This document shows, piece by piece, positions 33,250 to 42,276 of a stretch of DNA of 64,000 bases (position 1 is its first letter; each line of letters starts with the position of its first letter). The notes beneath the pieces are model-generated. The model saw nothing but the letters and a program-made list of their open reading frames with translations. It did no database searches and was not told the origin of the DNA. Both the position numbers and the translations under genes were made by a program. Where the stretch lies: positions 10,244 through 74,243 of the forward strand of contig JBNPEA010000052.1 in NCBI GenBank assembly GCA_051117315.1, in the 5' to 3' direction. Source of the DNA: Salinarimonas sp051117315. GTDB lineage: Bacteria > Pseudomonadota > Alphaproteobacteria > Rhizobiales > Beijerinckiaceae.

Positions 33250-34251
33250 ATGAGCCGGCACGTGGTCTTTCTCGCGCTCGACGGGGTGCAGTCGCTCGAC
33301 GTGACCGGCCCCATGGAGGTGTTCGCCGTCGCCAACCGCGTCGGCGGTGCCTACACCCTCGCGCTCGCCTCCGCCGATGGTGCGCCGATCGCGACCCATG
33401 CGGGCCTGGCGCTGGGCCCGGCAGTCGCGCTCGCCACGCTGCCGGAGCGGGTCGACACGATCGTGATCGCGGGCGGATCGGAGGCGGCGATGCAGGCGGC
33501 GGCCGCGGACGGGGTCGTGCTCGCGTGGCTGCGGCAGGCCCCCGCCCGGGCGCGGCGGGTCGTCGGGATCTGCACCGGCGGCTTCGTCCTCGCCGCCGCG
33601 GGCCTCCTCGACGGGCGGCGCGTCACGACGCATTGGGCGGCGGCGGACGCGTTCGGGCGCCTCTTCCCCGCGGTCGCGCTGGAGCCCGACGCCATCTACG
33701 TCTGCGACCCGCCGATCTACACCTCGGCCGGCGTCACGGCCGGCATCGATCTCGCGCTGGCGCTGGTGGAGGCCGACCACGGCTCGGCCGTGGCCCTGGC
33801 GGTCGCCCGCGAGCTCGTCCTTTTCCTGCGCCGGCCCGGCGGACAGGCGCAGTTCAGCGCCGGCGCGTCGCTGCAGGTCGACGGCGAGCCGCGCATCGGC
33901 CGCCTCGTCGCCGCGCGCCTCGACGACCCCGCCGGCCGGGTAACGGGGACGGCGCGGAGCGTGCCCGCCCTCGCCGAGTCCGTCGGCATGAGCGAGCGCA
34001 GTTTCCTGCGCGCCTTCCGCCGGGCGACGGGCACGACGCCCGGCCGCTTCGTGGAGGGCGCCCGCCTCACCCGCGCCAAGGGCCTGCTCGAGACGGGCCA
34101 CGATCCGCTCGATCGGGTCGCCGAGCGTTCCGGCTACGGGTCTGTGGATGCGCTGGCGCGCGCCTTCCGCAAGCGCCTGGGTGTCACCCCGGGCGAGTAT
34201 CGCGCCCGCTTCGGCCGGCTGCCGCGTGCGGGCGAGGCGACGGATCGCTGA
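33250..34251 (+). CDS. GlxA-type transcriptional regulator (DJ-1/PfpI plus AraC HTH)
   Basis: The 333-residue product has an N-terminal DJ-1/PfpI-like domain (residues about 5-170, with GICTGGFVLAAAGLLDG holding the Cys elbow) and a C-terminal AraC/XylS domain (about 225-325). The latter has two helix-turn-helix units: SVGMSERSFLRAFRRATGTT and VAERSGYGSVDALARAFRKR. GlxA-type regulators control amine, carnitine or nitrile catabolism. No divergent catabolic gene is clear; the convergent neighbour at 34285 is another DJ-1-fold protein without the AraC part. Confidence 0.91.
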   Translation: MSRHVVFLALDGVQSLDVTGPMEVFAVANRVGGAYTLALASADGAPIATHAGLALGPAVALATLPERVDTIVIAGGSEAAMQAAAADGVVLAWLRQAPARARRVVGICTGGFVLAAAGLLDGRRVTTHWAAADAFGRLFPAVALEPDAIYVCDPPIYTSAGVTAGIDLALALVEADHGSAVALAVARELVLFLRRPGGQAQFSAGASLQVDGEPRIGRLVAARLDDPAGRVTGTARSVPALAESVGMSERSFLRAFRRATGTTPGRFVEGARLTRAKGLLETGHDPLDRVAERSGYGSVDALARAFRKRLGVTPGEYRARFGRLPRAGEATDR

Positions 34252-34284
34252 GGCCGGTCGGGCGTGCGGCCGGCCGGCGCGGGC

Positions 34285-35376
34285 TCAGAGGCCGGCCCAG
34301 GGATGCTCCAGCTGGAGCGCCACGAAGCGTGCGGTCGGGGCGCCGTAGCGCTCCGCGATCCCCGCCAGCGTCGCGTCGAGCGCCGCGATCGGCGCGCCCG
34401 TCCGTGCGGCGAGCCGGTGCGGCGCCTCCTCCTCGGTGAGGAGGGTGACGCCCTCGGCGGACACGACACGGCCGGCCTCGTTCACGGCCACCAGGGTCGA
34501 GCGCCAGGTCCGCGACCAGGCGTCCGCCTGGAGCGCCAGGGCGACCCCGTCGAGCCCGTTCGCGACGGGAGTGCCGAGGGTCTCGTGGCGCCAGAAGCGG
34601 GCGATGTTCGACGCCGCGAGCGCGTAGTCGCCCGCACGCATGCCGAAGGCGTCGCTGTCGTGGTGCGCGTCCCAACGGGCGATGCCGAGCGCCACGGCCT
34701 GGTCGCGCGCCGCCGGCGTTCCGGCGAGGATCTCGAGCAGCGCGAGCGTCACGGGGACGGACGCCGAGACGCCCGCGGAGCTGATCACCGGCCCGTCGAC
34801 GACATAGCGCGCGTTCCTGCGCCAGGCGACCGGGGGGTGGCTGCGGGCGAGCCGGTCGTGGGCGTGCCAGTGCGTGGTGGCCGCGCGGCCGTCGAGCAGG
34901 CCGGCGCGGGCGACAACCTCCGCGCCCTCGCAGATGGAGACGACCAGCGCGCCGCGCGCCGCCTGCTCTTGGAGGAAGCGTGACGTGGCGGGCGTTCCGC
35001 GGCTGTGCAGGGCCGGCACGACGACGACGTCGGCGCCCTCGGGATGCTCCGCCTCGAAGCCCGCGATCGTCTCGTCCGCCAGGATGGCGAGGGCCGGCAT
35101 CAGCGTGACCCGTCCCGGCTCGGTCGAGACGATCCGCACGTCGACGAGGCCGGACCGCTGGAGGATTCCGTGCGGCACGAGGAGATCCGTCGTCTCGGTG
35201 CCCGCATTGTCCGCCAGTACCACGACGAGGGGCCGCTCCCCCGCGATCGCCCGCAGCGCGACGGGCTCCTCCACCCGCGCCAGCGCCTCCGCGGGTACCG
35301 ACCGCGTCAACCACCAGGCGAGCCCCACGCCCGCCGCCGCCGTGATGGCGAGCGCCATCGCCACTCCCGTCCTCAT
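34285..35376 (-). CDS. membrane-anchored DJ-1/PfpI family protein
   Basis: This 363-residue protein begins with a single N-terminal hydrophobic segment (MALAITAAAGVGLAWWL, an anchor or signal), followed by a DJ-1/PfpI domain at about 48-215 with VVSICEGAEVVARAGLLDG as the nucleophile elbow. The remaining 140 residues form a second region (SDAFGMRAGDYALAASNIAR, GIAERYGAPTARF) with no AraC helix-turn-helix. It therefore looks like an envelope relative of GlxA-type sensing domains without DNA binding. Function is unknown. It converges on the GlxA regulator gene with a 33-nt spacer. Confidence 0.75.
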   Translation of the reverse strand: MRTGVAMALAITAAAGVGLAWWLTRSVPAEALARVEEPVALRAIAGERPLVVVLADNAGTETTDLLVPHGILQRSGLVDVRIVSTEPGRVTLMPALAILADETIAGFEAEHPEGADVVVVPALHSRGTPATSRFLQEQAARGALVVSICEGAEVVARAGLLDGRAATTHWHAHDRLARSHPPVAWRRNARYVVDGPVISSAGVSASVPVTLALLEILAGTPAARDQAVALGIARWDAHHDSDAFGMRAGDYALAASNIARFWRHETLGTPVANGLDGVALALQADAWSRTWRSTLVAVNEAGRVVSAEGVTLLTEEEAPHRLAARTGAPIAALDATLAGIAERYGAPTARFVALQLEHPWAGL

Positions 35377-35469
35377 CCCGCACCTCCTGCCGTTCCGGGA
35401 GGAGAATGCGCGGCACGGGGCGCGGCGGCAACGACATGGGAACCGCAGATTCCGCCAGGCTCGCGCGGC

Positions 35470-36219
35470 CTAGAGCAGGAAGCCGCCCGAGGCCTCGATC
35501 CGCTGCCCCGTGGCCCAGTTCGAGCCGGACGTCAGGATCGCCGCGACCAGGGGCCCGATGTCCTCGGCTGTGCCCACGCGCCCCATCGCCGCCTGCGCCG
35601 ACAAGGCGGTCTTCAGCGCGGGGTCGCTGCGGATCCGGGCGCCGCCGAAATCGGTTTCGACCGGGCCGGGCGCGACGACGTTCACGCTGATGCCGCGCGG
35701 CCCCAGCTCCCGCGCCAGGTAGCGCGTGAGCACCTCCACGGCGCCCTTCATGGCGCCATAGGCCGAGGAGCCGGGGATCGCCACGCGCGCCAGACCCGAC
35801 GAGACGTTGAGGATGCGCCCGCCGTCGCGAAGGATCGGCAGGAGCTGCTGCGTCAGGAAGTAGACGCCGCGCAGATGCACGTTCAGCATGTCGTCGAACT
35901 GCTCCGGCGTGGTCTGCGCGAACGGCGCGTAGATGCCGGTGCCGGCATTGTTGACGAGCATGTCGAGGCGGCCGTCGCCGAGTTCCCCAAGGGTAGTTTC
36001 GAGTTCCTGCGCGAAGGCGGGAAAACTGCTCGCGTCGCGAACGTCGAGCCGCAGCGCCGCGCCGCGGCGGCCGAGGGACTCGACCTCGGCGACGACGTCG
36101 CGGGCGGCGCCCTCCTGCCCGAGCCAGGTGACGACGACGTCGACGCCGGCACGGGCGAGGGCGAGCGCCATGGAGCGGCCGAGCCCGCGGCTGCCGCCGG
36201 TGATCAGGGCGATGGTCAT
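35470..36219 (-). CDS. SDR family oxidoreductase
   Basis: The ATG at 36219 gives 249 residues. The protein has GGSRGLGRSMALALARAG at the N-terminus, MLVNNAGTGIYAPFA near residue 85, catalytic Ser in LNVSSGLARVAIP and Tyr-Lys in SSAYGAMKGAVEV near 150, and a GQRIEASGGFLL tail. It is a standard 3-oxoacyl/alcohol-type SDR of unknown substrate. The gene is divergent from the AraC regulator at 36361 over a 141-nt gap, so that regulator is the likely controller, as is common for AraC_N-type regulators beside an SDR. Confidence 0.89.
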   Translation of the reverse strand: MTIALITGGSRGLGRSMALALARAGVDVVVTWLGQEGAARDVVAEVESLGRRGAALRLDVRDASSFPAFAQELETTLGELGDGRLDMLVNNAGTGIYAPFAQTTPEQFDDMLNVHLRGVYFLTQQLLPILRDGGRILNVSSGLARVAIPGSSAYGAMKGAVEVLTRYLARELGPRGISVNVVAPGPVETDFGGARIRSDPALKTALSAQAAMGRVGTAEDIGPLVAAILTSGSNWATGQRIEASGGFLL

Positions 36220-36360
36220 GTGGGTGCCTCCGTTGCTGGATGCGAGGTCTAGGCCGGTGCGCGGGGGGGCGCCTGCCGGCTCCTCCGGAAGACCTGCCCG
36301 ATCCTCCGAGACCGCGCATCGGCCGTTGCCGGCAGGGACGCGAGGCGGCACTCTGCGGCG

Positions 36361-37239
36361 ATGGACATCGACGCCCTCGTGATCGCCGCGCAGGCGGCCG
36401 CCGCAGGACAGGAAGGCTCCCGGCCGGTGGGGCGGGGCGGCCTGTCGCTCTATCGCGCCACGCGGCCGTCGCCGCCCGAGCATCGCGTCTACCAGCCGGT
36501 GCTCAGCCTGGTCCTCCAGGGCGAGAAGTCGATCAGCAGCGGCGAGCGCCAGCTCGGCTTCGGGCGTGGGCAATCGCTGCTGATCGGCGTCGACCTCGCC
36601 GTCGCCGCGCGGGTGACGCGGGCCGATACGGCGGCTCCCTACCTCGCGCTGTCGGTGCGACCGGACATGGACCTGCTGCGCGCGCTGGCCGCGGAGACCG
36701 CGGTGCGCAGCGCCGAGCCGCCGGGCGACGGCGCGTCCTTCGAGACGGCGCAGGCGGACGCGATGCTGCGCGGCGCCATGGGCCGGCTCCTGGCGCTGAC
36801 CCCGACCCCGCGCGCGGAGGCGGCGCTGGCACCGCTGACCCTGCGCGAAATCCACTGGTGGATGCTGGAGGGTCCGCACGGGCCGCTGCTGCGGCGCCTG
36901 ATCCGCGCCGACGGCCCGGCGGCGCGGATCGCCCGGGCGGTGGCGCTGATCCGGGCGGACCCCGCGCGCGCCTTCCGGGTGGCGGACCTCGCCGGGGCGG
37001 CGGGGATGAGCGCCTCCGCCTTCCATGCGCATTTTCGGGCAGTGACGGCGACGACGCCGCTGCAGTTCCAGAAGCGGCTCCGCCTGATCGAGGCGCGGGC
37101 GCGGGTGCAGGCGGGCGCGGCGGTCACCGACGCGGCACTGGCTGCGGGCTACGAGAGCCCCACCCACTTCAGCCGCGACTATCGCCGCTTGTTCGGGCTT
37201 CCGCCGCGCGCGGACCGTATCTCCGCGGCCGCCGAGTAG
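36361..37239 (+). CDS. AraC family regulator with AraC_N (YqhC-type) sensor domain
   Basis: The 292-residue protein has an N-terminal AraC_N sensor (YQPVLSLVLQGEKSISSGER near residue 44; MLRGAMGRLLALT near 138) and a C-terminal AraC DNA-binding domain (about 195-290) with FRVADLAGAAGMSASAFHAH and AALAAGYESPTHFSRDYRR as the two HTH units. YqhC-type regulators activate adjacent aldehyde or alcohol reductases. It is divergent from the SDR gene at 35470-36219, its probable target. Confidence 0.91.
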   Translation: MDIDALVIAAQAAAAGQEGSRPVGRGGLSLYRATRPSPPEHRVYQPVLSLVLQGEKSISSGERQLGFGRGQSLLIGVDLAVAARVTRADTAAPYLALSVRPDMDLLRALAAETAVRSAEPPGDGASFETAQADAMLRGAMGRLLALTPTPRAEAALAPLTLREIHWWMLEGPHGPLLRRLIRADGPAARIARAVALIRADPARAFRVADLAGAAGMSASAFHAHFRAVTATTPLQFQKRLRLIEARARVQAGAAVTDAALAAGYESPTHFSRDYRRLFGLPPRADRISAAAE

Positions 37240-37272
37240 CCTCGCGCAGAGTGGCAGTCGGACCGGCGGAGA

Positions 37273-37911
37273 TCAGGCCGGCCGGCCCGCTGCGTGCTCG
37301 GCCCGCAGCGCCGCGACGTCGTGCCCGGCGGCGGCGAGCTTCGCCTCGGCGCGGGCGCGGATCGCGCCGGCGAGCGCGCGCAGCGTGGCGTCGTGGGCGC
37401 AGGGGCCGTCCATCTTGCTGTAGACGAGGCCGAGCTCGACGGGCTCCCAGGTCTCGAGCGCCGCGAGGTTGTGCTGGAGCTGGACCTCGAGATGATCGAG
37501 CGCACGGGCGAAGCGCGCCTCTGGCGTCTTGCCGTCCTCGAACTCCTGCCAGGCCGCGGCGATCCGCGCGCCGAGGTCGGCGGGGAGGCGCGCGCGGATC
37601 CGCTCGATCGCCGCCGCCTCCGCCTGCGCCTTCGCCGCCTTGCGGGCGCTCGTCTCGAAATACGGGATGTCGCCGACCTCGACCTCGGCGATGTCGTGGA
37701 CGACGACGAGCTCCATGGCGCGGGCGACGTCGACCGGATGCTCGAGCCGCGGCCCGAGCGCGAACGCCATCAGCGCCATCATCCAGGTGTGCTCGGCCAC
37801 GCTCTCGCGGCGCCCGTCCGAGAGCCAGGAATGGCGCAGCTCGGTCTTGAGGCGCTCCGCAAGCGCCAGGAAGTCGAGGATGGACGCGAGGTCGCTGTCG
37901 GTCGCGGTCAT
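37273..37911 (-). CDS. HD-domain hydrolase (5'-deoxynucleotidase/YfbR-HDDC2 type)
   Basis: The ATG at 37911, behind a GGAGA site, gives 212 residues. The HD metal site is seen as RRESVAEHTWMMALMAFAL near residue 35 and ELVVVHDIAEVEVGD near 68, with a distal Asp in ARALDHLEVQLQHN near 133. This spacing matches the YfbR/HDDC2 group that dephosphorylates deoxynucleoside monophosphates. It is downstream of the TRAP operon by 55 nt in the opposite sense of coordinates but on the same strand (TRAP at higher transcription distance lies to its right), so transcriptional linkage is unclear. The AraC gene converges on it. Confidence 0.82.
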   Translation of the reverse strand: MTATDSDLASILDFLALAERLKTELRHSWLSDGRRESVAEHTWMMALMAFALGPRLEHPVDVARAMELVVVHDIAEVEVGDIPYFETSARKAAKAQAEAAAIERIRARLPADLGARIAAAWQEFEDGKTPEARFARALDHLEVQLQHNLAALETWEPVELGLVYSKMDGPCAHDATLRALAGAIRARAEAKLAAAGHDVAALRAEHAAGRPA

Positions 37912-37966
37912 GAGATCTCCGTCGTGCCGGCGTAACCGTAGCGGCATCGGGCGAGTCGATCCAGGC

Positions 37967-39292
37967 TCAACGCCCGGTGATGCCCGGGAAGGCCAGGAGC
38001 ACGCCCACCGCCAGGATCTGCAGGGCGATGAAGGGCAGGAGCGCGCGGAAGATCTCGCCGAGCGTCATGTCCGGCGGCGCCACCGATTTGAGGTAGAAGG
38101 CGGCGGGTCCGAAGGGCGGCGAGAGGAAGCTCACCTGCATGTTCATGGCGAACAGCACCCCGAACCAGATCGGGTCGTAGCCGAGCTCCACCACGATCGG
38201 CACGAAGATCGGCACCGTGAGGAGCGCGATGCCGACCCAGTCCAGGAACATGCCGAGCACGAACAGGATCAGCATCATGAAGAGGATGATCACCATCGGC
38301 TCCTCCGAGATGCCGGTGATCAGCCCCTGCACGAAGCGCAGGCCCCCCATCAGGTTGAACACGCCGACGAGGGCGGAGGCGCCGATGCCGATCCAGACGA
38401 TCATGCCGACCGTGGCGAGCGTCTGCTGCGCCGCGCCCAGGATCAGCTTGCGCGAGAACTCGCCGCGCACGACGGTGGCGAGCGTCACGCCGAGCACGCC
38501 GATGGCGGAGGCTTCGGTCACGCTGGCGAAGCCGCCGTAGATCGAGCCGAGCACCATCACGACGACGAGGAGCGGCAGCGAGACGCCGATCAGCAGCCGC
38601 CTGCGCTCGGCCTTCGACACCTCGCCCGGCTCGGGCACGGGCGCGACCGACGGGTCGAGATAGGCGCGCACGAGCACGTAGGCGACGTAGAACGAGGCCA
38701 GCATCAGCCCCGGCAGGAAGGCGGCGGTGAACAGCCCGCCGATGGAGACGTTGGCCGAGAGCCCGTAGATGATCAGCACGATCGAGGGCGGCACCATCGT
38801 GCCGAGCGCCCCGCCGGCGCAGCACACGCCGATGGCGAGGCTGCGGTCGTAGCCGAGCCTGAGCATCTGCGGCAGGGCGATGACGCCGAGCAGCACCACC
38901 TCGCCTCCGATGATCCCCGACATCGCCGCGAGCACCACCGCGACGACGAGCGTCTGGATGGCGACGCCGCCGCGCAGCCGCCCGCCGATCAGGCGCATGG
39001 CGTCGAACAGGTCGCGGGCGATGCCGGAGCGGTCGAGGATCGCCGCCATCAGGACGAACATCGGCACCGAGACGAAGACGAAGCTGTTGACGAAGGAGAA
39101 GATCCGGCTGGCGATCAGCGGCACCGCCATCGGGCCGAACCAGCCCAGCGCGAAGAGCAGCGCGACGAGCAGCGTCACGAAGGCGAGCGGCATGCCCGTG
39201 AGCAGAAGCGCCATCAGCGTGCCGAACATGAGCAGCGTCGCCGTCTCGATGCCCATCGCCTTGAAGTCGGGCAGGAACGCGAGCAGGTCCAC
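37967..39292 (-). CDS. TRAP transporter large permease (DctM)
   Basis: A GTG at 39292 begins this 441-residue protein with about twelve membrane helices. Landmarks are GMPLAFVTLLVALLFALGWF near residue 33, GGLRGGVAIQTL-like sequence near 95, SGIIGGEVVLLGVIALPQML near 120, GGALGTMVPPSIVLIIYGL near 160 and MLILFVLGMFLDWVGIALLT near 340. It forms the main channel of a tripartite ATP-independent periplasmic importer for organic acids. The start is 3 nt downstream of the DctQ stop, showing tight coupling with the small permease. Confidence 0.93.
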   Translation of the reverse strand: MDLLAFLPDFKAMGIETATLLMFGTLMALLLTGMPLAFVTLLVALLFALGWFGPMAVPLIASRIFSFVNSFVFVSVPMFVLMAAILDRSGIARDLFDAMRLIGGRLRGGVAIQTLVVAVVLAAMSGIIGGEVVLLGVIALPQMLRLGYDRSLAIGVCCAGGALGTMVPPSIVLIIYGLSANVSIGGLFTAAFLPGLMLASFYVAYVLVRAYLDPSVAPVPEPGEVSKAERRRLLIGVSLPLLVVVMVLGSIYGGFASVTEASAIGVLGVTLATVVRGEFSRKLILGAAQQTLATVGMIVWIGIGASALVGVFNLMGGLRFVQGLITGISEEPMVIILFMMLILFVLGMFLDWVGIALLTVPIFVPIVVELGYDPIWFGVLFAMNMQVSFLSPPFGPAAFYLKSVAPPDMTLGEIFRALLPFIALQILAVGVLLAFPGITGR

Positions 39293-39295
39293 GCC

Positions 39296-39844
39296 TCACC
39301 GCCCCCGCGCGTAGTTGATCGCGAGAACCGCGAATTGCAGCGCCATCAGGATCAGGACGACGAAGAGGAAGAGCTTCAGCAGCCCCGGGGTCGGCGGGTT
39401 CCAGGCCGAGCCCGAAGTTTCCAGCCGGAAGGCCCCCGCCGGTGTCCAGATCGCGCGGCGCACGACCTGCCAGGCGGCCCAGGCGAAGGTCGCCGAGGCG
39501 AGCGCGTTGGCGATGGAGATCACCACGTTCACCACCCGCCGCGCGCCCGGCGGCAGCGCGTCGTAGATCAGCACGACGCGGATGTGGCGGTCGCGCGCGG
39601 CGACGAGCAGGCCGCCATAGACGAAGGTGATCGCCGTGAGGAAGATCACCGTCTCGTGGGCCCAGATGGTGGGCGCGTTGAAGACGTAGCGCAGCGCGAT
39701 CTCCAGGATCAGGATCGCGGCCGAGGCCACGATGGCGATGGAGAACAGCGGCGAGAGTGCGTCGATGCCGCGTCCGAGCGGCCCCGCGGCGGGGATCGCC
39801 GTCGGCTCCTTGCGCGGCGCGTCTGCCGAGGGGGGCTGGTCCAT
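39296..39844 (-). CDS. TRAP transporter small permease (DctQ)
   Basis: The ATG at 39844 has an AAGGTGG site at good spacing, whereas a GTG nine bases earlier would leave the site too close; the product has 182 residues. It has four membrane helices with the family's WAHETVIFLTAITFVYGG near residue 60 and RHIRVVLIYDALPPGARR near 88. An extended loop (about 125-150) precedes the last helix. It couples DctP to the DctM channel. The N-terminus has a Pro/Ala-rich cytoplasmic extension of about 28 residues. Confidence 0.89.
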   Translation of the reverse strand: MDQPPSADAPRKEPTAIPAAGPLGRGIDALSPLFSIAIVASAAILILEIALRYVFNAPTIWAHETVIFLTAITFVYGGLLVAARDRHIRVVLIYDALPPGARRVVNVVISIANALASATFAWAAWQVVRRAIWTPAGAFRLETSGSAWNPPTPGLLKLFLFVVLILMALQFAVLAINYARGR

Positions 39845-39919
39845 GCAAGCCACCTTTCGCGGGTCGTGGGCAGCCGGTGCCGCGGCGCGCGAGGGCGCGC
39901 CGCGGCGGAAAGGCCGGTC

Positions 39920-40960
39920 TCACTCGGGGGCGAGCAGGCCCGTCTCCGCGAGGTGGGCGGTGAGCGTGTCGAAGACGCGCTGGGCGTTGTCCGACTGCTC
40001 CGCGATCTTGCTCCACTCGCTCACGGCGATGGCGCGGAACCTGGCGCGCTCCTCGTCCGACCAGTCGTGGACCGTGATCTCCGGGTTGGCACGGGCCTCG
40101 GCCACGGCCTTCTGGTCCTCGAGCGCGAGCCGTGCGGTCATGTCCCGCGCGAAGTCGCGCACCGAGACTTCCAGGATCGCCTGGAGGTCCGCGGGCATCG
40201 AGTCCCAGGTCGCCTTGTTCATGGAGACCTCGATCAGCGGCAGCGAGTGGAAGCCCGGATAGACGGGGTGCTTGGCCACGTCGTGCAGGCCCTGCGCCTG
40301 GTTCGTCGAGAACACCGTGTAGTCGGCCGCGTCGATCACGCCCTTGTCGAGCGAGGTGAACACTTCCGAGCCGGGCAGGTTGACCGGCGCCGCGCCGGCC
40401 GCGGCGAAGACGTTCTGCACCAGCCCCTCGGGCGCGCGCAGCTTGAGGCCCTGGAGATCGTCGACTCCCTCGAGCGGCACCTTCGAGACGAAGGACTCGA
40501 GGCCCGGCGTGGTCGCGCCGATGAACTGAAGGCCGTAGGGGTTGAGGAGCTCGTTCATCAGCTCCTTGCCGCCGCCGTACTCGACGAACTGCAGCATCTG
40601 GTCGGGCGAGCTCCAGGCGCCGACGGGATTGGCGATCAGGCCGAAGGCCGGGTCCTTGCCGGTGAAGTAGCTCGTGTCGGTGACGTGCCCGTCGATGATG
40701 CCGGCGGCCACCGCGTCCTGCGTCTCCGTGTGCTCAACGATCGAGCCGACCGGGAGCATCTCGATGGTGACGCGCCCGCCCGACATCTCGGCGACACGCT
40801 CGGCCCAGTCCTGCTTGAGCTCGAAGTTGGGGTTGCCGGCCGGGTCGGACGACTGGAAGCGCAGGGCGAAATCCTGCGCCGCCGCGTCCGTCGTCGCGAG
40901 GCCGGACGCGAGCACGAGCGCGGCAGCGCTCGCGACGATTGCTTCTCTGGCGTTCTTCAT
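39920..40960 (-). CDS. TRAP transporter substrate-binding protein (DctP, TakP-like)
   Basis: The ATG at 40960 is preceded by a strong GGGAGG site and gives 346 residues with a signal peptide cleaved near AAAQ|DF (about residue 29). The DctP fold shows FELKQDWAERVAEMSGGRVT near residue 48, LQGLKLRAPEGLVQNVFAAA near 152 (the Arg that binds the substrate carboxylate) and GVIDAADYTVFSTNQAQGL near 196. It is closest in style to TakP-type proteins for 2-oxoacids. It leads the dctPQM operon at 37967-40960; a spacer of 188 nt upstream separates it from the phosphotransferase gene. Confidence 0.92.
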   Translation of the reverse strand: MKNAREAIVASAAALVLASGLATTDAAAQDFALRFQSSDPAGNPNFELKQDWAERVAEMSGGRVTIEMLPVGSIVEHTETQDAVAAGIIDGHVTDTSYFTGKDPAFGLIANPVGAWSSPDQMLQFVEYGGGKELMNELLNPYGLQFIGATTPGLESFVSKVPLEGVDDLQGLKLRAPEGLVQNVFAAAGAAPVNLPGSEVFTSLDKGVIDAADYTVFSTNQAQGLHDVAKHPVYPGFHSLPLIEVSMNKATWDSMPADLQAILEVSVRDFARDMTARLALEDQKAVAEARANPEITVHDWSDEERARFRAIAVSEWSKIAEQSDNAQRVFDTLTAHLAETGLLAPE

Positions 40961-41148
40961 GTGGTTTTTTCCTCCCTCTACCCGCCTGGCGTGCCACGGC
41001 GGCATCCGGAAGGTCAATGCCGTGGTCGGGCGACGGGTCCGCCGTTCAGCGCGATTCTTCCTCGCCGCCGTCGGCTGCGACGATCCGGGCGGTCGCGGTG
41101 GCGGTGTGGATCGGCGTCATGCGCGGAGGTCCTCGGTCTCGGTGGGGG

Positions 41149-42195
41149 TCAAGGGGCGCCCGGGCTCTCGACGGCCTCGAGCGCGCGGATGGCGAAGCGC
41201 TCGGCGAGCGGCGCCAGGGTCGCAGCCTCCGCGGACGCCGCGTTGCCCGCCCGCGCCCTGTCGGCGATGCCGACGAAGATCACAGCGAAGCGGAACAGGG
41301 CGAACGCCACGTGGAAGGGCCGGAGCGGCGCGGTCGGGCGGGCATGGGCGTCGTATTCGGCGAGGAATGCCTCCCGCTCCGGGATTCCGGCGGCGCGCCA
41401 GTCGGTGCCGAGGATGCCGCCGTACTCCTCGGGCGCGCTGTGCCACGGCATGACGCTGAAGCCGAGATCGGCGAGCGGATGGCCCAGCGTCGCGAGCTCC
41501 CAGTCGAGCACGGCGATCACCCGCGGCTCGGTCGGGTGGATCATCAGATTGCCGATGCGGAAGTCGCCGTGGGCGATCGAGACAGCGCCGTCGTCCGGCG
41601 GCCGGTTGGCGGGGAGCCATTCGACGAGGCGGTCGAGCGCGGGGATGCGCGGGCCCGACGAGGCACGGTACTGCTTCGTCCATCGGCCGATCTGGCGCTC
41701 GAAATAGTCGCCCGGGCGGCCGAAATCCGCGAGCCCCACCTCTTCGGGCCGCACCGCGTGCAGGCGCGCCAGCGTGCGGGCCATGGCGAGGTAGGTCGCG
41801 CGGCGCTCGTCGGGCGCGAGGCCGGGCAGCGCGGCGTCGGAGAAGACGCGGCCGTCGAGCCGTTCCATGACGTAGAACGGCGTGCCGAGCACGCTCTCGT
41901 CCTCCTCCAGCCACAGCGCCCGCGGGACCGGCACGTCCGTGGCACGAAGCGCACGCAGTACCCGGAACTCGCGCTCGACGGCGTGGGCGCCCGGCAGGAT
42001 CGGCCCCGCCGGCTTCTTGCGCAGCACGAGCCGCGTCCCACCCCAGCCGATGAAGAAGGTCGGGTTCGACTGCCCGCCGCCGATCCGCTCGAGGGACAGC
42101 CCCGCCTCGTGAGGAAGCTTCGCGGCGAGCCAAGCCTCGAGCGAAGCCTTCAGCCGTGCGGTATCGTGATCGCGAACATCCTCGTCGGTGGTCAT
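41149..42195 (-). CDS. phosphotransferase family protein (APH/choline-kinase fold)
   Basis: The 348-residue protein has the aminoglycoside-phosphotransferase fold: GGGQSNPTFFIGWGGTRLVL near residue 39, AVEREFRVLRALRATDVPVP near 71, the catalytic loop SIAHGDFRIGNLMIHP near 205 and the metal-binding VIAVLDWELATLGHPLADLG near 226. This subgroup (LVLRKKPAG and similar) often accompanies acyl-CoA dehydrogenases and resembles the ACAD10 kinase part rather than antibiotic-resistance enzymes. It may phosphorylate a small hydroxyl substrate brought in by the neighbouring transporters. No partner dehydrogenase is adjacent. Confidence 0.86.
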   Translation of the reverse strand: MTTDEDVRDHDTARLKASLEAWLAAKLPHEAGLSLERIGGGQSNPTFFIGWGGTRLVLRKKPAGPILPGAHAVEREFRVLRALRATDVPVPRALWLEEDESVLGTPFYVMERLDGRVFSDAALPGLAPDERRATYLAMARTLARLHAVRPEEVGLADFGRPGDYFERQIGRWTKQYRASSGPRIPALDRLVEWLPANRPPDDGAVSIAHGDFRIGNLMIHPTEPRVIAVLDWELATLGHPLADLGFSVMPWHSAPEEYGGILGTDWRAAGIPEREAFLAEYDAHARPTAPLRPFHVAFALFRFAVIFVGIADRARAGNAASAEAATLAPLAERFAIRALEAVESPGAP

Positions 42196-42276
42196 CTGCG
42201 CATTCTGGATTCAGAACGCGGGGATCAAGGCACCGGCGCCGCTGCCTGTCAATCTCCGCCGTCTCGATCCTGGCGC

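Noticed and set aside
37529..41707. A plus-strand reading frame of 1392 codons, and other very long frames such as 28247-30364 minus and 48739-51438 minus
   Set aside because: They run antisense to or out of phase with clear genes (TRAP, HD, AKR, MFS, DegT) and have low-complexity Arg/His/Asp/Glu-rich translations typical of non-coding phases in GC-rich DNA.
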